From: Planctomycetia bacterium
GTDB taxonomy: Bacteria; Planctomycetota; Brocadiia; Brocadiales; Brocadiaceae
Direction of reading: 5' to 3'
DNA: 64,000 bases
Assembly: GCA_015075005.1 (NCBI GenBank)
Contig: JABTVC010000002.1
Span: 1,346,259-1,410,258, forward strand
Shown: positions 52,326 through 61,342 of the stretch, piece after piece
Numbering within the stretch: position 1 is the stretch's first letter
Layout of the letters: every line of letters starts with the position of its first letter
Notes under the pieces: model-generated
Databases searched by the model: none
What the model saw: the letters and a program-made list of their open reading frames with translations, nothing else
What the model was told of the DNA's origin: nothing
Translations under genes and position numbers: made by a program

Positions 52326-53183
52326 ATGACAACACTTGCATATTCTACAGATATAAAATCTTCGTTCCGAGGTTTAAAAATCGGTGTCTTTTTAATTTTT
52401 ATCGCCATTAATATCGAATTTATTGTTGGAGATATAATTAAACCTCTTATTCTTATTGATGTAATTCAAACAAGTGGGCACGAGCACAGGTACGAATTTC
52501 ATACACCTAGCTTGCCTGATATATGTGGAGATGTTGTAGCGATTATCCTTATTGGGGCAGGATACCTCTTCATAACATCTTCGCATCTTAAAAATACCAT
52601 GAAAGGAATGATGTATACTTCTTGCGAAACAGATAATCCATTTCGCAAATCTATAGAAGAACGAAGGAATTACATCTTATGGGCGAAGAATATATTTATT
52701 ATGACTACTCTGGGTTTTAGTTTATATTTTTTCTCAAAATACATTTTAACTACCGGACTTGAAGTGTTTTTTCCCGAAGAATCTGAATCATTCAATGTGT
52801 TGTGTATTCTCAGTGTCTTAAATAGCATTCTTACCTTGGGTGCATCTGTCATTTTTGTCTATGCCTATTGTAAATATATTTCTGTAGGTAACCATATTAA
52901 AATCTTACTCTACTGTTTCTTTTTTACAAGAAATCTATTTTTCACTAATATGCTGGGATTTGTTCATGAATATGATATAGAAGCTATTGCTCCCCTGTTA
53001 GATGCATTATTACCGGCAATTCTTATTTATTCGACAATAAGTATTTTGACCGCGTATAGATTACAACATAGGTATCAGTTTGGAGATATGGTGAGTTTAG
53101 AAGTGACAGGGAAGTCTGACATATCGCCAAGAAGTTGTGTTAGAAAACACAAAACACCTGGACCTTATAACAACAAATCCTGA
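52326..53183 (+). CDS. multi-pass membrane protein, unknown
   Basis: A 285-residue protein with about six hydrophobic helices (for example LIFIAINIEFIVGDIIKPLI, ILIGAGYLFITSS, FIMTTLGFSLYFF). A His-containing segment GHEHRYEFHTP follows the first helix, and HE is repeated in FVHEYDIEAIAPLLD. The ATG follows AAGGAGG by eight bases. I do not recognise the family. The stop codon TGA lies inside a palindromic terminator shared with the TDT transporter gene. Confidence 0.65.
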   Translation: MTTLAYSTDIKSSFRGLKIGVFLIFIAINIEFIVGDIIKPLILIDVIQTSGHEHRYEFHTPSLPDICGDVVAIILIGAGYLFITSSHLKNTMKGMMYTSCETDNPFRKSIEERRNYILWAKNIFIMTTLGFSLYFFSKYILTTGLEVFFPEESESFNVLCILSVLNSILTLGASVIFVYAYCKYISVGNHIKILLYCFFFTRNLFFTNMLGFVHEYDIEAIAPLLDALLPAILIYSTISILTAYRLQHRYQFGDMVSLEVTGKSDISPRSCVRKHKTPGPYNNKS

Positions 53184-53206
53184 GACTTAAGTCTCAGGAT
53201 TTGTTG
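53171..53206. terminator. 36-bp perfect palindrome including a stop codon
   Basis: CAACAAATCCTGAGACTT is followed by its exact reverse complement. It overlaps the last codons and stop (53181-53183) of the membrane protein gene and ends eight bases before the stop of the convergent transporter gene. Confidence 0.75.
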
Positions 53207-53213
53207 CGGAATA

Positions 53214-54311
53214 TTAGCCTTTCGCAACATTTTCAGTTATCGGGGGCTGAATAACCTTTTCCTCTTTTGTTGTAAGGGCTTCTTTTGCGGTAGCTGTCTT
53301 TATCATGGAAAGCATCATATGAATAAAGATAAAGCCCCATGCAGCAAACGCAGCATAGATAAAATATTTTGATATATTAGCGATAAAGGGTATCTGAATA
53401 GCCTGCGCAAGTCTGATTGTGCATGCAGTGTACATCCCTAAAGGGAAGACCATTGCCCAGTAAAGTGGGCTGTATTTAAACGGTGTTTTATTCATAACGT
53501 ATTTCCATATTCCAATGATTATCAGAAATGGTATCCACCATGTACCAAATGACCAGAAAAACAAGGTAAATCCTTTTGTGAACCCCAGAAAATCAGCGTA
53601 GGTACCTTCTACTTTCGGAATATTTATACAGAGAATAGAACCTGCCAATGTGGTGATGGCAAGGGCACCCATGTTGATCCAATACGGCGGTACCAATGCA
53701 TCAGGTGATATCTTGAAAAACACGAGGCGGTAAATAATGAGCGTAATCAAAACCATATAAAGGAATGAACCAATCATCCACCACACAAGAGAAGAAAACA
53801 TCACAAGACTACCATAGCTTCCAAATTTTGGCGCAAGTATAGCGCCAAGAACTGCTAGAGATTGCGTTCCTACGGTCGCAGTCAACCACCCGCCATGCAA
53901 TACCATTTCAATCCTTTGTTCGCATTTAATAAAGAGAATGCTAAAGGTAGATAGCGAAACGGCTATCCAGAGAAAAATGCCAAAATACCAAAATACTTTT
54001 GCAACTTCAGGGAGATTAACTACCGTGGCAAACTGGGCTCCAAGTATATTCGTACCAGCAATTGTGGTAAAAAAGACAAGGCTTAATTTCGGGTTAGAAA
54101 GATCAGTGTAAAGATTACCCCAAAACATCCTTGCCTGGAGTATTTGCAATGACAGAATAATTGCATATGCAAGAATATTAAGATAGAAAAGCCCACAAGC
54201 AATAGCACTAAAACCCAGCAGATCAGATGCTATGGAAATTATTCCGGTAGACATCACCATTGCAAAATAGGCTGGATGAAATGTCTTGATTGTATTTCTG
54301 ATAACGCCCAT
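53214..54311 (-). CDS. TDT-family (TehA/SLAC1-like) transporter
   Basis: A 365-residue protein with ten or so hydrophobic helices and the TDT-family start FHPAYFAMVMSTGIISIAS, plus WWIPFLIIIGIWKY and a YSPLYWAMVFPLGMYTACT segment typical of the C4-dicarboxylate/tellurite-resistance (TehA/Mae1/SLAC1) family. Substrates of relatives include anions such as dicarboxylates or sulfite. A Lys-rich cytoplasmic tail follows. Substrate not determined. Confidence 0.88.
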   Translation of the reverse strand: MGVIRNTIKTFHPAYFAMVMSTGIISIASDLLGFSAIACGLFYLNILAYAIILSLQILQARMFWGNLYTDLSNPKLSLVFFTTIAGTNILGAQFATVVNLPEVAKVFWYFGIFLWIAVSLSTFSILFIKCEQRIEMVLHGGWLTATVGTQSLAVLGAILAPKFGSYGSLVMFSSLVWWMIGSFLYMVLITLIIYRLVFFKISPDALVPPYWINMGALAITTLAGSILCINIPKVEGTYADFLGFTKGFTLFFWSFGTWWIPFLIIIGIWKYVMNKTPFKYSPLYWAMVFPLGMYTACTIRLAQAIQIPFIANISKYFIYAAFAAWGFIFIHMMLSMIKTATAKEALTTKEEKVIQPPITENVAKG

Positions 54312-54490
54312 GTTGTTCCTATCTCTCCTTGTACAAGGTTTATATATACACCATAATTTATGAATTGTACCTTTGTTATAAACGATTTTTCAATGAAATA
54401 CAGGCGATTGATTTTTCTATTCTGGGTTACTAGTATCGTTGACTCATAGGAAAGCAAAAACATGTGCCTTGAGGACAACCAGGTCTTTTC

Positions 54491-56077
54491 TTACTTTAAA
54501 TTGTTTCTTAAATCCTCTATCGCATTCTTAACTTCTTCTCCATCCGGGGCGTTGGGGTTGAGTTTCAGGTAGGTCATGTAGTCCCTCAAAGTATTTTCAA
54601 TTTTTCCCAGCTTTTTAAAGGTATTCCCACGATGGAGGTAGGCAAGAGGGTTGTAAGGAAAGAGCTCAATGGATGTGTTAAAGTCTTTCAGGGCTTCGTC
54701 AGTCCTTTCTAACTGGTTTTTGATTTGGCCTCGTTCAAAATACACACCGGCAAGCCGGGGATTTAACTCTATCATCCTGTTATAATCCTCCAGAGATTTT
54801 TCTATGTCTCCTTTCCCGCGATGCGCCTTAGCCCGGATATAATAGGCAAAGGCATTGTCTGGTGAAAATTCTATGAAGGCTGTTATATCTTTTATCGCAT
54901 CGTCAAAACGTTGTGCATCGGCATGGAGAATACTCCTTTTCATATAGATTTCCTTATTACCAGGGTCGAGTTCCAGCCCCATGGTAAAGTCCTCCAATGC
55001 CTTTTCTTGTTCACCCGATTCGGCATAGGCCAGGCCGCGATGGGCGTAGGCAGCACCGAATTTGGGGTCTAATGAAATTGCCTTGCCCAGGTCTTCAATG
55101 GTCAAGTCTATCCTGTCGACCATTTTAAAGGCAATCCCCCGGTTATAATAAGACAAAGGAGAATTTGGGTCCAACGATAATGCCTGGCTATAATCCATAA
55201 TAGCCTTATCAAAAACCCTTATTGTGGCGTAAAGAGAGCCCCGATTGAAATAGGCTGGCGCATAATCGGGATTCAGTTCAATTGCTTTGTTATAATCACG
55301 TAATGCCTGTTCCGTATCTTTCATTTTCTCATAAGTAACACCTCGGTTACAAAAAGCTACGGCATCATTCCCGTGCAATTCAATGGCGTGGTTTACATCT
55401 TTTAATGCAGCAGTAATATTACCGTTCTCTTTTTGTATTATGGAACGGTTCAGGTAAATATTAGCAATTACCTCATTTGTGGTAAGATTATTGAGATAAT
55501 GTCTATTCTTGATACTTGCTTGAGAAATGCGCTTCCCTGACATATTGACGTAGTAGCTGTCAGGTGTCGCCATGCCTTCGTAACCAGTCTCAATGTTTTT
55601 GCGAAAATCCCCATCATCATAACGCAGAAAAACATGCTCTGGCACGCTTACCCCATAAATGGGTAGGTGTAAACCTTCTGCTATGCAGAGATAGAGAATG
55701 GTTAGCCCCACGCAATTGCCAATCTTTGTATCCAGTACCCTGTTGAGAGAAATAGAGTCAAGGTCGCCCTTTTGTACGTATTGGAACTGGAGTTCATGAA
55801 AAACTACGCGGTTGATGGTTTTAATAATTTGTTCCGGCTCTCTTTCATCACCGAGACCGATCCTGATATTGTTAACCATGCCATCCAGTTTTTTGAGATA
55901 GCCGTCTATGTCTATTTCGGGATAGAATTCTTGCGCAATTTCAAGGGCAGTTCGCGCAAGATTTGTTTCGTGTGTATCGATTTCCCAGCTCGTGTTTGGT
56001 TGTAGCACATCCGCAGACACAGGTAAACAGATGAATACAATTGATGCTGTAATAAAAAATAGTTTGCTAGTACGCAT
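54491..56077 (-). CDS. TPR protein with SirB1-type transglutaminase-like N-terminus
   Basis: A 528-residue exported protein from ATG 56077. After a signal peptide (FFITASIVFICLPVSADV), the SirB1/transglutaminase-like part has a Cys in KIGNCVGLTILYL and a His in VPEHVFLRYDDG. About nine TPR units follow, each around 34 residues with conserved Y-x-x-A/RG-x-x-x-x patterns such as AYFNRGSLYATI. It overlaps the sugar transferase gene by 11 bases, so it belongs to the same polysaccharide operon; it may be an assembly scaffold. A start 18 bases upstream is also possible. Confidence 0.85.
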   Translation of the reverse strand: MRTSKLFFITASIVFICLPVSADVLQPNTSWEIDTHETNLARTALEIAQEFYPEIDIDGYLKKLDGMVNNIRIGLGDEREPEQIIKTINRVVFHELQFQYVQKGDLDSISLNRVLDTKIGNCVGLTILYLCIAEGLHLPIYGVSVPEHVFLRYDDGDFRKNIETGYEGMATPDSYYVNMSGKRISQASIKNRHYLNNLTTNEVIANIYLNRSIIQKENGNITAALKDVNHAIELHGNDAVAFCNRGVTYEKMKDTEQALRDYNKAIELNPDYAPAYFNRGSLYATIRVFDKAIMDYSQALSLDPNSPLSYYNRGIAFKMVDRIDLTIEDLGKAISLDPKFGAAYAHRGLAYAESGEQEKALEDFTMGLELDPGNKEIYMKRSILHADAQRFDDAIKDITAFIEFSPDNAFAYYIRAKAHRGKGDIEKSLEDYNRMIELNPRLAGVYFERGQIKNQLERTDEALKDFNTSIELFPYNPLAYLHRGNTFKKLGKIENTLRDYMTYLKLNPNAPDGEEVKNAIEDLRNNLK

Positions 56078-57470
56078 GTTTATTGACAAATCCATTCCAT
56101 AGCGTAAGCCAGATTATTTTTAAATCAAAGTTTAGTGTCCAGTTTTCAATGTAATACAGGTCATATTCAATTCGTTTTTCAAGCGATGTATTCCCCCGCC
56201 AGCCGCTAACCTGTGCCCAGCCAGTTATTCCAGCCTTCATCTTGTGTCTTAACATGTATTTGGGGATGGTGTTTCTGAAATTTTTTATAAAGACCGGCCG
56301 TTCGGGACGTGGCCCAACAATACTCATGTCGCCTCGTAATACATTAATAAATTGTGGGAGTTCATCGATGCTTGTCCTCCTCAGAAATTTACCTATTTTT
56401 GTGCATCGAGGATCGTCCATCTTTGTCCATACAGGGCCCGTTTCCTGTTCTGCATTTATAAACATCGTCCGGAATTTGAGCATGTTAAATATCTTGCCGT
56501 CCAGCCCCATCCTTTCCTGTTTAAAGAAGACAGGGCCATGGGAGGCTGTTTTGATCAGGAGCGCGACAATTCCTATAACAGGGGACGTAAAAACTAATAC
56601 GACAGAAGCAAAAATAATATCTAAAAGCCTCTTTCCGATGATATTCCATCCATAGAGCGGCGTATCGCGAAGGCTGATAAGCGGCATGCCTTCAAACTCA
56701 CATACACTGCCACGCAGGCTAATGAACTCAAAGAGGTCTGGCAAGACCATAATACTAACCATCTCGTCCCCAATCCAATCCAAAACTTCCCGTAAGTGAT
56801 TGTGGGCATTGAAAGGCAGCGCAATGAAAACAATATCAATACTCATCTTTGTAACAAATTCGCGGACATGCGAGTACTCTCCCAATACCTTGATTCTTTG
56901 TATTGCATTTCCGATACTATTTACGTCGCTTGTTAAGAAACCTGAAATCTGTATCCCGAGTTCCGGATGTTTCTGCAATTGTTTTGCAAGATCTTGCCCT
57001 AATTTTTCTGTGCCAATAATCAGGGCGTATCTCTGATTGTACCCCTTCTGCCTCAAGAACCGGAGAAATTCACGGAACAGGATACGAGTCAAGCTGAGCA
57101 ATACAATGTTGATGAGCCAAAAATAAAAGAATGTCAGCCGGGAAAATTCATACTGACGGTAAAGGAAGGTAAGCGAGACCAGGATCAGGGTGGCAAACGT
57201 GGATGCCTTGCCAATATCAACGATTTCATAAAATCTGGTTGAAACCCTACGGGGGCGATATAACCCAAACACCTTAAAAACCAAACCCCATAAGGGGATC
57301 ATGAAAACGAGGAGGGTCAGGTAGATTTTAAATGAGGGAATCCCTTTATAAACAGGTATGATGCCGGAATAAAAACGTAAATAATAGGAAGATACCCATG
57401 CAACAGACAGGGTAAACCAATCCGCGAGGAGTAACAACGACTCAAAAAACTTGCTGTGCTTCTTTAGCAT
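56067..57470 (-). CDS. undecaprenyl-phosphate glucose phosphotransferase (WcaJ-type)
   Basis: A 467-residue membrane enzyme that starts exopolysaccharide repeat units on undecaprenyl phosphate. N-terminal helices are followed by a CoA-binding-like domain (ALIIGTEKLGQDLAKQL) and, from about residue 275, the sugar transferase domain with HGPVFFKQERMGLDGK, FNMLKFRTM, DELPQFINVLRGDMSIVGPR and KAGITGWAQVSGWRG. It overlaps its neighbours on both sides (7 and 11 bases), indicating a tight operon with the glycosyltransferase and the TPR protein. The sugar is assumed to be glucose by family resemblance. Confidence 0.88.
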   Translation of the reverse strand: MLKKHSKFFESLLLLADWFTLSVAWVSSYYLRFYSGIIPVYKGIPSFKIYLTLLVFMIPLWGLVFKVFGLYRPRRVSTRFYEIVDIGKASTFATLILVSLTFLYRQYEFSRLTFFYFWLINIVLLSLTRILFREFLRFLRQKGYNQRYALIIGTEKLGQDLAKQLQKHPELGIQISGFLTSDVNSIGNAIQRIKVLGEYSHVREFVTKMSIDIVFIALPFNAHNHLREVLDWIGDEMVSIMVLPDLFEFISLRGSVCEFEGMPLISLRDTPLYGWNIIGKRLLDIIFASVVLVFTSPVIGIVALLIKTASHGPVFFKQERMGLDGKIFNMLKFRTMFINAEQETGPVWTKMDDPRCTKIGKFLRRTSIDELPQFINVLRGDMSIVGPRPERPVFIKNFRNTIPKYMLRHKMKAGITGWAQVSGWRGNTSLEKRIEYDLYYIENWTLNFDLKIIWLTLWNGFVNKHAY

Positions 57471-58612
57471 ACTAATTTTTCTATATACTGTTTAAATCTT
57501 TCTTTAAATAGGAAACAATCAAAGCTTTCTGCATGTTTTCTGATTAAAACCGGGTCAAACAAATCTCTATGGCGTTCAAAAAACCTTACAGCCTCTGTTA
57601 AAGACGCTGTCGTTTGTTTTGTGAAAAACACCCCGGTGGGTGTTTCCGGCTGTTGAGCTGCCACTTCTGTTGCAGAATTGTAGCAAGGATATACTCCACG
57701 AACAGTTTCCAGTACGCCGCCTTTTGCAAAAGCAATCACCGGTTTTCCGCATGCCTGTGCCTCCAGCGGGACAATTCCAAAATCTTCTTCCCCCGGAAAG
57801 ATCAGTGCCTTGCATCCTTGATAATATTCCTTCAAAGATTCGCTGGATTGCCATCCGATACATTGCACATGCTTTTTTGCCATCTTTCTGATATTCCCTT
57901 CTTCCTGTCCCCCTCCAATAACGATAAGCGGCAAACCCATCCCTTCAAATGCATCTACAGCAATGTCAATCCTCTTATAGGGTGCAAACGCAGATACGAT
58001 AAGGTAGTAATCTCCTTCCCGGTGACTCTCCAAAGGCGTATACAATGAACAGTCTACCGGTGGATGGATAACCTCTGACGTTCTTTTATAATATTTTTTT
58101 ATCCGGTTTGCAACATGATAGGAGTTTGCCACAAAGTAATCCACCCGGTTACTGGAGGCAACGTCCCACATCCTCAAATAATGGGCAACTGCAGGCAACA
58201 AAAACCTGGGAACTAGTCCCTTCCTGTCACTGCCAAAATAGGTGTAGTAATGGTCCCATACATAACGCATAGGAGTGTGGCAATAACATACATGCAATGC
58301 AGATGAATTAGTCAATATACCTTTAGCCACGCAGTGGCTGCTGGATAAAACCATATCATACTCTCTCATATCAAATCCCTCTATCGCCAAAGGGAACAAC
58401 ATCAGAAAAGAGCGGTAGTGTCTCTTAACGAACGGCAGCCTTTGAAGAAATGAGGTATGTATGGTTCTGCCCTCTATTATCTTTGAGACTGAGCCGCGAA
58501 GATGAATTAATGTAAAGATGTCTGCATCGGGAAAGAGTTCACAGAAGGACTCCAAGACCTTCTCGCCTCCCCGCATTCCGGTAAGCCAGTCATGAACTAT
58601 TGCCACCCGCAT
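57464..58612 (-). CDS. glycosyltransferase family 4 (WbaZ-like)
   Basis: A 382-residue GT-B glycosyltransferase. The N-terminus VAIVHDWLTGMRGGEKVLES is typical of WbaZ-type family 4 enzymes, and the C-terminal domain has DYYLIVSAFAPYKRIDIAV, CIGWQSSESLKEYY and the nucleotide-sugar motif FPGEEDFGIVPLEAQACGKP. It should transfer a sugar (mannose in WbaZ) to a growing exopolysaccharide repeat. It is the first gene of an operon with the WcaJ-type transferase and the TPR protein. Confidence 0.9.
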   Translation of the reverse strand: MRVAIVHDWLTGMRGGEKVLESFCELFPDADIFTLIHLRGSVSKIIEGRTIHTSFLQRLPFVKRHYRSFLMLFPLAIEGFDMREYDMVLSSSHCVAKGILTNSSALHVCYCHTPMRYVWDHYYTYFGSDRKGLVPRFLLPAVAHYLRMWDVASSNRVDYFVANSYHVANRIKKYYKRTSEVIHPPVDCSLYTPLESHREGDYYLIVSAFAPYKRIDIAVDAFEGMGLPLIVIGGGQEEGNIRKMAKKHVQCIGWQSSESLKEYYQGCKALIFPGEEDFGIVPLEAQACGKPVIAFAKGGVLETVRGVYPCYNSATEVAAQQPETPTGVFFTKQTTASLTEAVRFFERHRDLFDPVLIRKHAESFDCFLFKERFKQYIEKLVC

Positions 58613-58824
58613 GACGCGTCCTCTTCCCTTATTGGACGAACCAAATGAGAAATACCGATATCGTAATCAGACAATTCCATCTTGCATTTTTTAATACTCT
58701 CTTGTAGTGTATTCAAAAAATTCCTTCCTATGTCTGTAATATTTAATATACCATTCTTTTTATCACCACGACAGGTAAAATCTACGGTACCATAATCATA
58801 TGCAATACGTAAAGGTCTTGCCAT
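58597..58824 (-). pseudogene. REP-associated tyrosine transposase remnant
   Basis: The 75-residue ORF begins MARPLRIAYDYGTVDFTCRG, the usual start of RAYT/Y1 transposases (MARPLRIEYPGA...HVT-RGN). The catalytic histidines and the Tyr region are missing, and the product ends after a further 50 residues that do not match. It overlaps the glycosyltransferase start. This is a decayed fragment rather than a working enzyme. Confidence 0.6.
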
Positions 58825-58854
58825 ATTCTGTGTATTACTTTAGCATGCCCTGCT

Positions 58855-59160
58855 TTATTTGTCAATAAATAAGGTCTGACCCCACGTGGCCCCGCTGCCC
58901 AGCATATGGCGGAACTGATAATCGTCTGGACCGCCGGGAGGCGCAGAGTGGATAATCTCTTTTCTTTGATTGAAGAGTTCGCGGCAAGAGATTGTCTCTT
59001 GTCCTGTGATTGCAGCAACGGGCAGAGAGAATGTGTGTGTTTCCTGTATGGCAGTGAGCCACTCTTCCTGATCGATACCGTATGGTATATTGAACTCTTT
59101 TCTTTGCCTTGAAAACCGCCCAACGACAAAGCGAACATGTACCCCTACCCATTTCAGAGA
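58855..59160 (-). pseudogene. start-less coding remnant, unidentified
   Basis: An open frame of about 100 codons without an ATG, preceded by an in-frame TAG and ended by TAA at 58857-58855. It reads EFNIPYGIDQEEWLTAIQET, then LPVAAITGQETIS and GGPDDYQFRHMLGS. The protein-like sequence suggests the C-terminal part of a lost gene, but I cannot name it. Confidence 0.4.
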
Positions 59161-59247
59161 CTATGAAAGAAGAAAAGAAGGGGATAAATTACATGATTTG
59201 ATTAGACACTCAGGTTGGGGGGCGGGTTGAGCAACTTGTTAGACGGT

Positions 59248-59520
59248 TTATATTCCTAACTTTTTTGTTATAGATGAGATAGGTATAGTTCCTTTTTCTT
59301 TCGATCTTTCATGGGGAAATTTAATGAATCTCTCACTACTGCCGAGTTCTTCTACCTCTTTCTCAAACTCATCAGTTTCCTCTAAGACATAATTTTTCCC
59401 GTCTTTGTCGTAAATTATTAAGGGTTCGTATCTAGATAGGGCCAATAACTCATCTATTGAATGTTTCTTTTTCCTTAACCCAAGTTCAATAAGTAAAAAT
59501 CGTATCTCTTGCAACATCAA
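59248..59520 (-). CDS. small hypothetical protein
   Basis: A 90-residue charged protein (LGLRKKKHSIDELLALSRYE, then IYDKDGKNYVLEETDEFEKE). Charge and size are like those of small regulatory or antitoxin proteins, but no toxin partner is seen. It lies in a region of mobile-element debris. Confidence that it is a real gene is moderate. Confidence 0.45.
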   Translation of the reverse strand: MMLQEIRFLLIELGLRKKKHSIDELLALSRYEPLIIYDKDGKNYVLEETDEFEKEVEELGSSERFIKFPHERSKEKGTIPISSITKKLGI

Positions 59521-59919
59521 TAAGGTGCAATTTTAGCACTTCATTTTTCAGCACTACATCTTTGAGTTTTAATAGGTGATTTTATATATTTTCTGCCTGG
59601 CGGTGTATGTTTCATATGAAGATTATTATAAATCATGTGTTGCTCTTCCGTGGGCGTTGTGCAGGTTCTGACATCAATAACGTGGTCATCCTCTGTGCGC
59701 GTTATTTACTCTTAGATGACCAAACTATCCGAATTACGAAAAAAGTACCAGAGCAGTGGCGTAGAGGGTCTTCTCTGACAATTATGTTGGATGTGCTTCA
59801 AGACTTACTGCAGAGCGAGAAGAGCAATTAAAGAACATCTTCGGAAAACACATAACCCGAACGAGTCGGAAAAGAAAGTTCTTCTGTTTCCTCACACAAA
59901 GCCACCAAGACACAAAGAT
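59521..59919. other. intergenic region in mobile-element debris
   Basis: No supported gene. A plus-strand ORF at 59607-59831 has no ribosome site or recognisable domain and is not called. Confidence 0.4.
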
Positions 59920-60126
59920 TTATGGTATATCCCCATCAATTATTCTTGATATTCCATCCTTCATAAAGGCTTCCCCAAAATTCAGCAAATATCCGGGCTT
60001 ATGCCCGGTCAAACGCAAGTAAGTTAAAACCTGTTTCTTGTGAGCTTTATTAATGGATTCCACGGATTTCAACTCGATTATCACCTTGTTCTCAACGAGA
60101 ATATCAACTCGAAAGGGATGGTACAC
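59920..60126 (-). pseudogene. GxxExxY-family protein, N-terminally truncated
   Basis: The 68 residues VDILVENKVIIELKSVESIN followed by KAHKKQVLTYLRLTGHKPG and LLNFGEAFMKDGISRI are the C-terminal half of GxxExxY-type proteins (PF13366), which are usually about 125 residues. The N-terminal part with the name-giving GxxExxY motif is absent, and an IS630-like remnant begins directly beside it, so the gene has been cut. Confidence 0.7.
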
Positions 60127-60127
60127 A

Positions 60128-60366
60128 CCCTCAACAGATTACATTTTACCTACAAAAGACGACTGCGGTTCCTGCAAGGCTGATCCTGAAAAGCAAAAGG
60201 AATTTATTGAAAAATACGAGCAATTGAAGGCTAATAAAGCCGCAGAAGACAAAATACTTTTTATGGATGGCACCCATCCTCAGCATAATTCTATGCCTGC
60301 TTACTGCTGGATTGAGAAAGGTGAAAAGAAAGAAATACCATCAAATACCGGCAGAAACATGATTTA
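60128..60366 (+). pseudogene. IS630-like transposase remnant
   Basis: The plus strand reads KILFMDGTHPQHNSMPAYCW, followed by IEKGEKKEIPSNTGR, which is the catalytic region of IS630-type transposases (DxxHPxHN then WIxKG...NxGR). The frame has no start of its own and shifts after NTGR. It abuts the truncated GxxExxY gene, marking an insertion point. Confidence 0.65.
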
Positions 60367-60775
60367 AAAACCTTTAGCCTTGAAAGTTATATTGAGCTTA
60401 AAGGAAGATATACCCTCGAAGACCTGAAAATATTTTGTGAAAAAGCTATTATACGCCCCGGAGGAAGTTTTGTCCCTTCGGGAGAAATCGTAACTCATTC
60501 GCAACTACGAAGCCCAGCTTCGATCGGAGTGTGAAGGGGTTTTAAATATCAGAGCGAAATGCGTTGGACTTATGTACCTTCATAGATGCCTTTAAGAAAT
60601 ATTAATTCATCTATTGCAGAGTTTTAAATTGTCTTGAAAGGCGTTAAACTACTGTTAAAATTAGAGAAAATTATCGGATATAGAGACATCAATAGTTATC
60701 TGAAAATACTTAAGAATTAAATTGCTTTATGCGCAGACAATTTATCTCTGAAAGTTAATTATTGTTTTTATCATA
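60367..60775. other. intergenic region after the IS630 remnant
   Basis: The first 120 bases carry an open frame with KTFSLESYIELKGRYTLEDL, which may be part of the debris. GAAGCCCAGCTTCG forms a small hairpin near 60511. No gene is supported before cobU. Confidence 0.4.
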
Positions 60776-61342
60776 ATGGCTAAAATAACCTTTGTTCTTG
60801 GCGGTGCACGCAGCGGCAAGTCTGCATTTGCGGAAGAACTTGCCAAAAAGTATAATGATGTGGTTTATATAGCTACCGCAGAAGCCAAAGATGACGAGAT
60901 GCGTGAACGGGTTCGGATACACCGTGCCCGACGTCCCTTTAACTGGAAGACCATCGAGTCTCCATATTATGTAGACAGGGTGGTTTCTGGCCTGAATGGG
61001 AAGGCAGGGCTTGTTTTAATTGATTGCATTACCCTCTATATTACGAATATGCTTTTAACCGGCGAAATAACAAATTCGACTGGTTGTTCAGACATGAAGA
61101 TGGTGGATGTACAACTGAGACAGAAATATATCATGGCAGAGATTGACAAACTCGGTCAGGTGTGCGGCGAGTCGAGGTCTGATGTTATTATCATATCAAA
61201 TGAGGTTGGTCTTGGTATTGTACCAGACAATGCCTTGTCTCGCGAATTTCGGGATATTGCAGGTTGTGCAAACCAAACTCTTGCCGGTGAAGCAGATGAG
61301 GTTTATTTTATGGTGGCAGGAATTGCCCAGAGGATAAAGTAA
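60776..61342 (+). CDS. cobU: adenosylcobinamide kinase / guanylyltransferase
   Basis: A 188-residue bifunctional enzyme that phosphorylates adenosylcobinamide and adds GMP before CobS acts. The P-loop is VLGGARSGKS near residue 7, with YIATAEAKDDEM and HRARRPFNWKTIES typical of CobU/CobP, and VLIDCITLYITNML and ISNEVGLGIVP following. It overlaps holA by one base (TAATG), so the two are translated together. CobS is encoded at 31198, separate from this gene. Confidence 0.93.
   Translation: MAKITFVLGGARSGKSAFAEELAKKYNDVVYIATAEAKDDEMRERVRIHRARRPFNWKTIESPYYVDRVVSGLNGKAGLVLIDCITLYITNMLLTGEITNSTGCSDMKMVDVQLRQKYIMAEIDKLGQVCGESRSDVIIISNEVGLGIVPDNALSREFRDIAGCANQTLAGEADEVYFMVAGIAQRIK

Noticed and set aside
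59607-59831. plus-strand ORF in the debris region
   Set aside because: No ribosome site, no recognisable domain; probably chance.
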